DNA of 64,000 bases from Piper betle (lineage: Eukaryota; Streptophyta; Magnoliopsida; Piperales; Piperaceae), in NCBI GenBank assembly GCA_033002965.1, contig JAURVB010007586.1, forward strand, positions 1 through 64,000, given 5' to 3'. The notes beneath the pieces are model-generated. The model ran no database searches. It worked only from the letters and a program-made list of their open reading frames with translations, and was not told the origin of the DNA. Position 1 is the stretch's first letter, and every line of letters begins with the position of its first letter. This document shows, piece by piece, positions 60,440 through 64,000 of this stretch. A program made the translations under genes and the position numbers.

Positions 60440-61180
60440 CCTTGATGTCCCAGTTGACTCACATCTAAAGCATGCATCCATACCCACTTTGCATATTCTT
60501 TCGTGACGGCGTCCACAGTTCTGACCTGTGGGGTGTCTTTTCTCCTGAACTTGTCTCTCCACAATTCTCATTATGGTTGGGGCATCAATCCTATGCCTTT
60601 GTTGTGTCCCTTGATCCGATTGATATTGTTGAGGGTGTTATTGTCTTTTTCATTGTCTCGATGGGGTCGAGTAGTTAAGATTCGCTTAGCTTTGCTTGCA
60701 ACTTGTACCACATCCCCAAAAGGGGCAAATTTGTATTTGTACCTCTGCCAACCGTGCAATGGCAGCCTCCGTTTCGGTTTTACGGCTTCTAACGCTGTGG
60801 TGACTTTCACTATGATGGCTCCCCCTACAACGAGCTTATTGAGCTTGGCTCATCAAACTCACTGGGATTTCCTGGCGGCGGTGCGGCTCTAGATTGGTTA
60901 GATACCGTCTCGCTGTAAACATGAGTAGGGTTAGCTTGTCTGAGCGAAGGAGGCAACTGAGTCCTGTTCCGAGTACTTTGAGTTCTTACCATGATTACCC
61001 CTACTCACTGACCTGAAAATACTATCATACTACCTATTGATGAGAAATCTATAAATCAAAACAACGAGGACAGAAATATATACTTGCCAGTTGTTCTTGG
61101 AGCAATCTTTGCACTCACATCACGTGTGAAAATATCTTCTAATTGAATTGACCGAGAGTTTGCTTTGATACCAAAACTGT
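60440..61180 (-). mobile_element. Decayed Gypsy-type gag with primer-binding-site-like motif
   Basis: Minus-strand reading around 60460-60570, frame-shifted from the parts upstream, gives GQNCGRRHERICKVGMDACF followed by RCES. This resembles the linker and CCHC zinc-knuckle start of Ty3/Gypsy gag (C-x2-C-x-RHxGxC ... CFxCG). On the same strand TGGTATCAAAGCAAACTC (61173-61156) resembles the initiator-tRNA-Met primer-binding site TGGTATCAGAGC, and it lies four bases after a possible LTR end TGTTACA. A second copy of the motif is at 61213-61195. Many stops; no pol region. Confidence 0.5.
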
Positions 61181-61398
61181 AACATGCCAACAAGAGTTTG
61201 CTTTGATACCAACGAGAGTATGCTTTCAAATTTGGTTTACACTTGAGACTGAACCAAAATGTCACTAGTCCCGATTAGGTTGGCTAACTCGAACTCAACC
61301 CTGTGGATCTACTCTCAGTATCTCGAGATGGAAGATGTTAATTGTTATGTATGGATGAATGCACAGATCCCTAAAATGCCACTGCATGGATGACATGA

Positions 61399-63999
61399 TG
61401 TAAAACCTGTGACTCGAGTCAGGGTTTTACGTTACCGACCAGTCGGTTCAACCGTTGGTTTGAGTCGAGTCAGTTTTATGAACCGCGCGCTGAGTCGAGG
61501 CCAGCCGTGAGTTATGAGCGATGAGAGTCAGGTGTACCCTGAATATATGATGATAACGTCGAGAAGATGGTGAGATATGAGTTATCAGAATATATAAAAG
61601 TATGCAGTATTTTTTTCTTTTTATATGTTTGATCGTAGAAATAGTTTTAGGCCGAATAACGAGTTAGGACGCGTTGGATTATATTCGCGTGGGTTATTAG
61701 TTATAGAGCATGTCATTTGGATGTTGTTGTGTTTGCTTTATTTTATGAGATTTTTTCATATTTTTTTAGATTTTTTAAGGATTTATTACGTAACTAGTTA
61801 TTATTTTGACTCGAGTAGGAATTGAGTCAATACTTATTTACGAAATTGCTATTGGAGTGTTTTTCTCCTTTCCCTGACACTTCCCCCTCCCAAAACTCTC
61901 GCTGCCGCTATTGTTGCGACCGCTGTCGACGTCGCACTGCCGCTGATCAACGCCGCCCCGCCTGCCCCGTCGTGTCGTCGCCATGCCGCCATGACCCACC
62001 CTGACCACCATCTTGCCGCCACGACGCCGGAATCGCCCCACAAGCCGTGACTCCCCTCTTTGTCGATTCGCCATCGTTCGGGCCGGCCGCCGCCGCTGTG
62101 ACCCCGACGACCACCACATTGACCTCGCCGACGTTTTCCCCCATCATCCTGACCGTCGTCGAGGCCTGTTGTAGCCCATATCGGAGCACGCCGCCGCCGC
62201 CGCCCGTTTTTGACGCCGCCGCCGACAACCATTGCCGCCCCGGCTACTTCCAAGCTCGTCAAGCTGGTGCCGATAGACCCCTTGATTGCCCCGTCCAGAA
62301 TTATCACCGGAAAACCGCTGGAATCTGCTGGAAAACTGTCGACACTCACCGAAAATCGCCGAAACCGTCGGAAAATTGGATTCGTCGGAAATCACCTGAT
62401 CTTCCGCCGAATCCCTCCAATCGAACCCTATCGAACTTCAGACGCCATAGGGTGCCAAATTCGAGTCACGAATCCCGCGAGGTATAATTTATTTTAACTT
62501 AATTATTTAAAAGTATTGATTATTAGAATTGCATGCTAGGATTGGTGAATTGCGTGTTATAATTATATGTATAAATGTAGAATTGATTAAGGATAAAGTA
62601 TGAAATTTGTTTGATTGAGCGGTGTTAAAAATGGAGGCTAAGAAACTAATTAGGTTAACTAGGTAATGATCATGATCTAGTGCAAACTAACCTAAGTAGA
62701 TTTGCTAGAATTGATATAGGTTGATGTGTGTTGATTGATGCGTGATGGATGTACGTGCGATATAGGATGTATGAGTGCATCATGAGCAGGCGTTAGTATT
62801 TAGTTTCGATGTGTAGGTACGGAGTAGGAGCTCGCCACCTAGGCACGAGGATATGCTTGGAGCTTCTACCAGGTTCGTTTTGGACTTGTTCTCTGCTTTT
62901 ACGCTACTCTATTGTGTATTTGATTTATCATGTGCAGGACAAGTTAAGTGGCGTTTTATCGGATCCCACTTAACTCGGGCCATTTAGCCAACGATTTTTC
63001 GGATTAATAACCCTCGAGGATGAGATCCCTTGAGTTGGTTTTCGAACTTCAGATCCAGCTCACGATGCCTTCGGGCCTATTGTACAAATCCCAACCTAGA
63101 CCTATATATATGTATAGTTTTCGTGTTTTCAGTGAGAGATTGAATGAGGGAAATCCGACTATCGTGCTAAGTGAGCGGGCGCGTGTGAGTCGATAGTGGG
63201 CTCTAGAATAGTGTGCGGGCCGTTTCATTCCCGAGGGATCCTGACAACTCCACCTTTGAGTTCCTCAAACCCGGAGAAGTGTGGAGATTCACGGGTACTG
63301 CAATGCAGCGCATGTCTAGACTTATGGTTTCAAAGGGTACTAAAGGCAATTGCCTGAGAGTGCTCGGCCTTCGTGTTCAAGGCTAGGTGTAATATGAAAG
63401 GTGTAGAGGGCGAAAGGAATGAGATTTGATGCGAGAGCGATTGAGAAATGACTAAGGTATGAGAATGAGAAAGAGGGGATGCTTGTCGACCCGAGGGTGA
63501 CGGCTCCCATATGTGCCCTGATGAGAGTTCTTGAGGAAGTATATGGTTCAAACTCTCTTGTGCCAGATTAATATTAGTTATTTTTAGGGCCGGTAACACT
63601 CGTTACACGACAGTTTTTCTATATATATGTAGGTGAGGAATGCGAGCGATGAAAGCTATTGGGACTGCAGAGGAGCAGCACGGAACCGCGCACACATGTC
63701 CTGCCGCGTGTAACGTATAATGATGATGTGTTAATGCTATGTGAATGATAATTTGGATGTGTTTGTTTGTATGAATTGCCTGTTATGAAATGAACGGATA
63801 GATGTGAATGAGCAGGGAACCTTGAGTTCTACCTCGACTTAGATGAAAACAAATGAGATAATAATGGAATGTCGCGGTTGATTGTTATGTTTTGTTATAT
63901 TTTGATAAAATATTTATATACCTTTGTTGTTGATATGTTTTATTGCACTTTTAAGGGAAATTCTATCCGTTTTACGTAGTAGTATATATTTTCTTTTGG
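61399..63999 (-). mobile_element. Minus-oriented long LTR-like copy, running off the right edge
   Basis: Begins TGTAAAACC at 61399, as at 18024. From about 62930 it follows the reverse of 21570-22700: ggatcccacttaa, ttaataaccctcgaggatga, gagggatcctgacaactcc, catgtctagacttatggttt, gtaacactcgttac. The inner 61850-62460 is a GC-rich block. Open frames there on both strands (proline, alanine, threonine or arginine-rich) are best explained by composition. The TGACACC-type end is not reached in the window. Confidence 0.6.
61400..61430. repeat. Hairpin at the LTR terminus
   Basis: gtaaaacc and ggttttac frame the palindrome tgactcgagtca, giving a nearly perfect 31-base inverted repeat. Confidence 0.8.
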
Positions 64000-64000
64000 T

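Noticed and set aside
60472..60892. Plus-strand frames of 68 and 129 aa
   Set aside because: Antisense to a decayed gag region; no domain.
61838..62497. Pro/Thr- and Gly/Arg-rich frames near 62 kb
   Set aside because: GC-rich internal block of an LTR-like copy; frames overlap on both strands and lack domains.

Overview
This is a nuclear DNA window from a flowering plant. The genes have many short exons with GT-AG introns, and the products are plant-specific: a thylakoid CaS/rhodanese-like protein, a class I formin, a FRIGIDA-like protein, a GT14 glucuronosyltransferase and an ASYMMETRIC LEAVES2-type LOB protein. The spacers are AT-rich and full of LTR, hAT-like and LINE remnants. No bacterial, viral or organelle gene set is present. 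The species cannot be fixed from the sequence alone.

Layout. 1-178: possible exon leaving the window on the minus strand. About 1000-1400: decayed LINE reverse-transcriptase tail. 2725-7073 (+): CaS-like/rhodanese chloroplast protein, 13 exons, two GC-AG introns. 7960-9893 (-): FAM133-like Lys/Ser-rich protein. 12417-15085 (+): class I formin. 15340-15575 (-): relic of a BTB-TAZ gene. 16908-17320: foldback element with long TIRs. 18024-27805: about 10 kb of nested and inverted copies of one long LTR-like family, including a solo LTR with a perfect 5-bp target duplication. 29200-31285 (+): ankyrin-repeat/PGG membrane protein. 33446-33898: a duplicated repeat. 37003-39762 (+): FRIGIDA-like protein (intact). 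40800-42186: a hAT-like element inserted inside the terminal repeat of another element. 43152-45028 (+): GT14 glucuronosyltransferase. 47027-47630 (+): AS2/LBD6-like gene. 52029-52349 (-): small MEGLIP protein. 52828-53717: second hAT-like copy. 55174-59382 (+): Rab-GDI pseudogene with introns and stop codons. 59750-63999: LTR-family fragments, a decayed Gypsy gag with a primer-binding-site-like motif, and another long LTR copy.

The genes are independent plant genes and form no operon or visible pathway cluster. The most striking cross-cutting observation is that several otherwise well-preserved genes (formin, FAM133-like, ankyrin, GT14, AS2, perhaps CaS-like) carry one-base frame breaks, some of them in short homopolymers, while nearly all their splice sites remain good. 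This suggests uncorrected long-read indels, or less likely real decay. I found no tRNA, rRNA or CRISPR, and no convincing undescribed system. The non-coding elements and the frame anomalies are the parts most worth checking.
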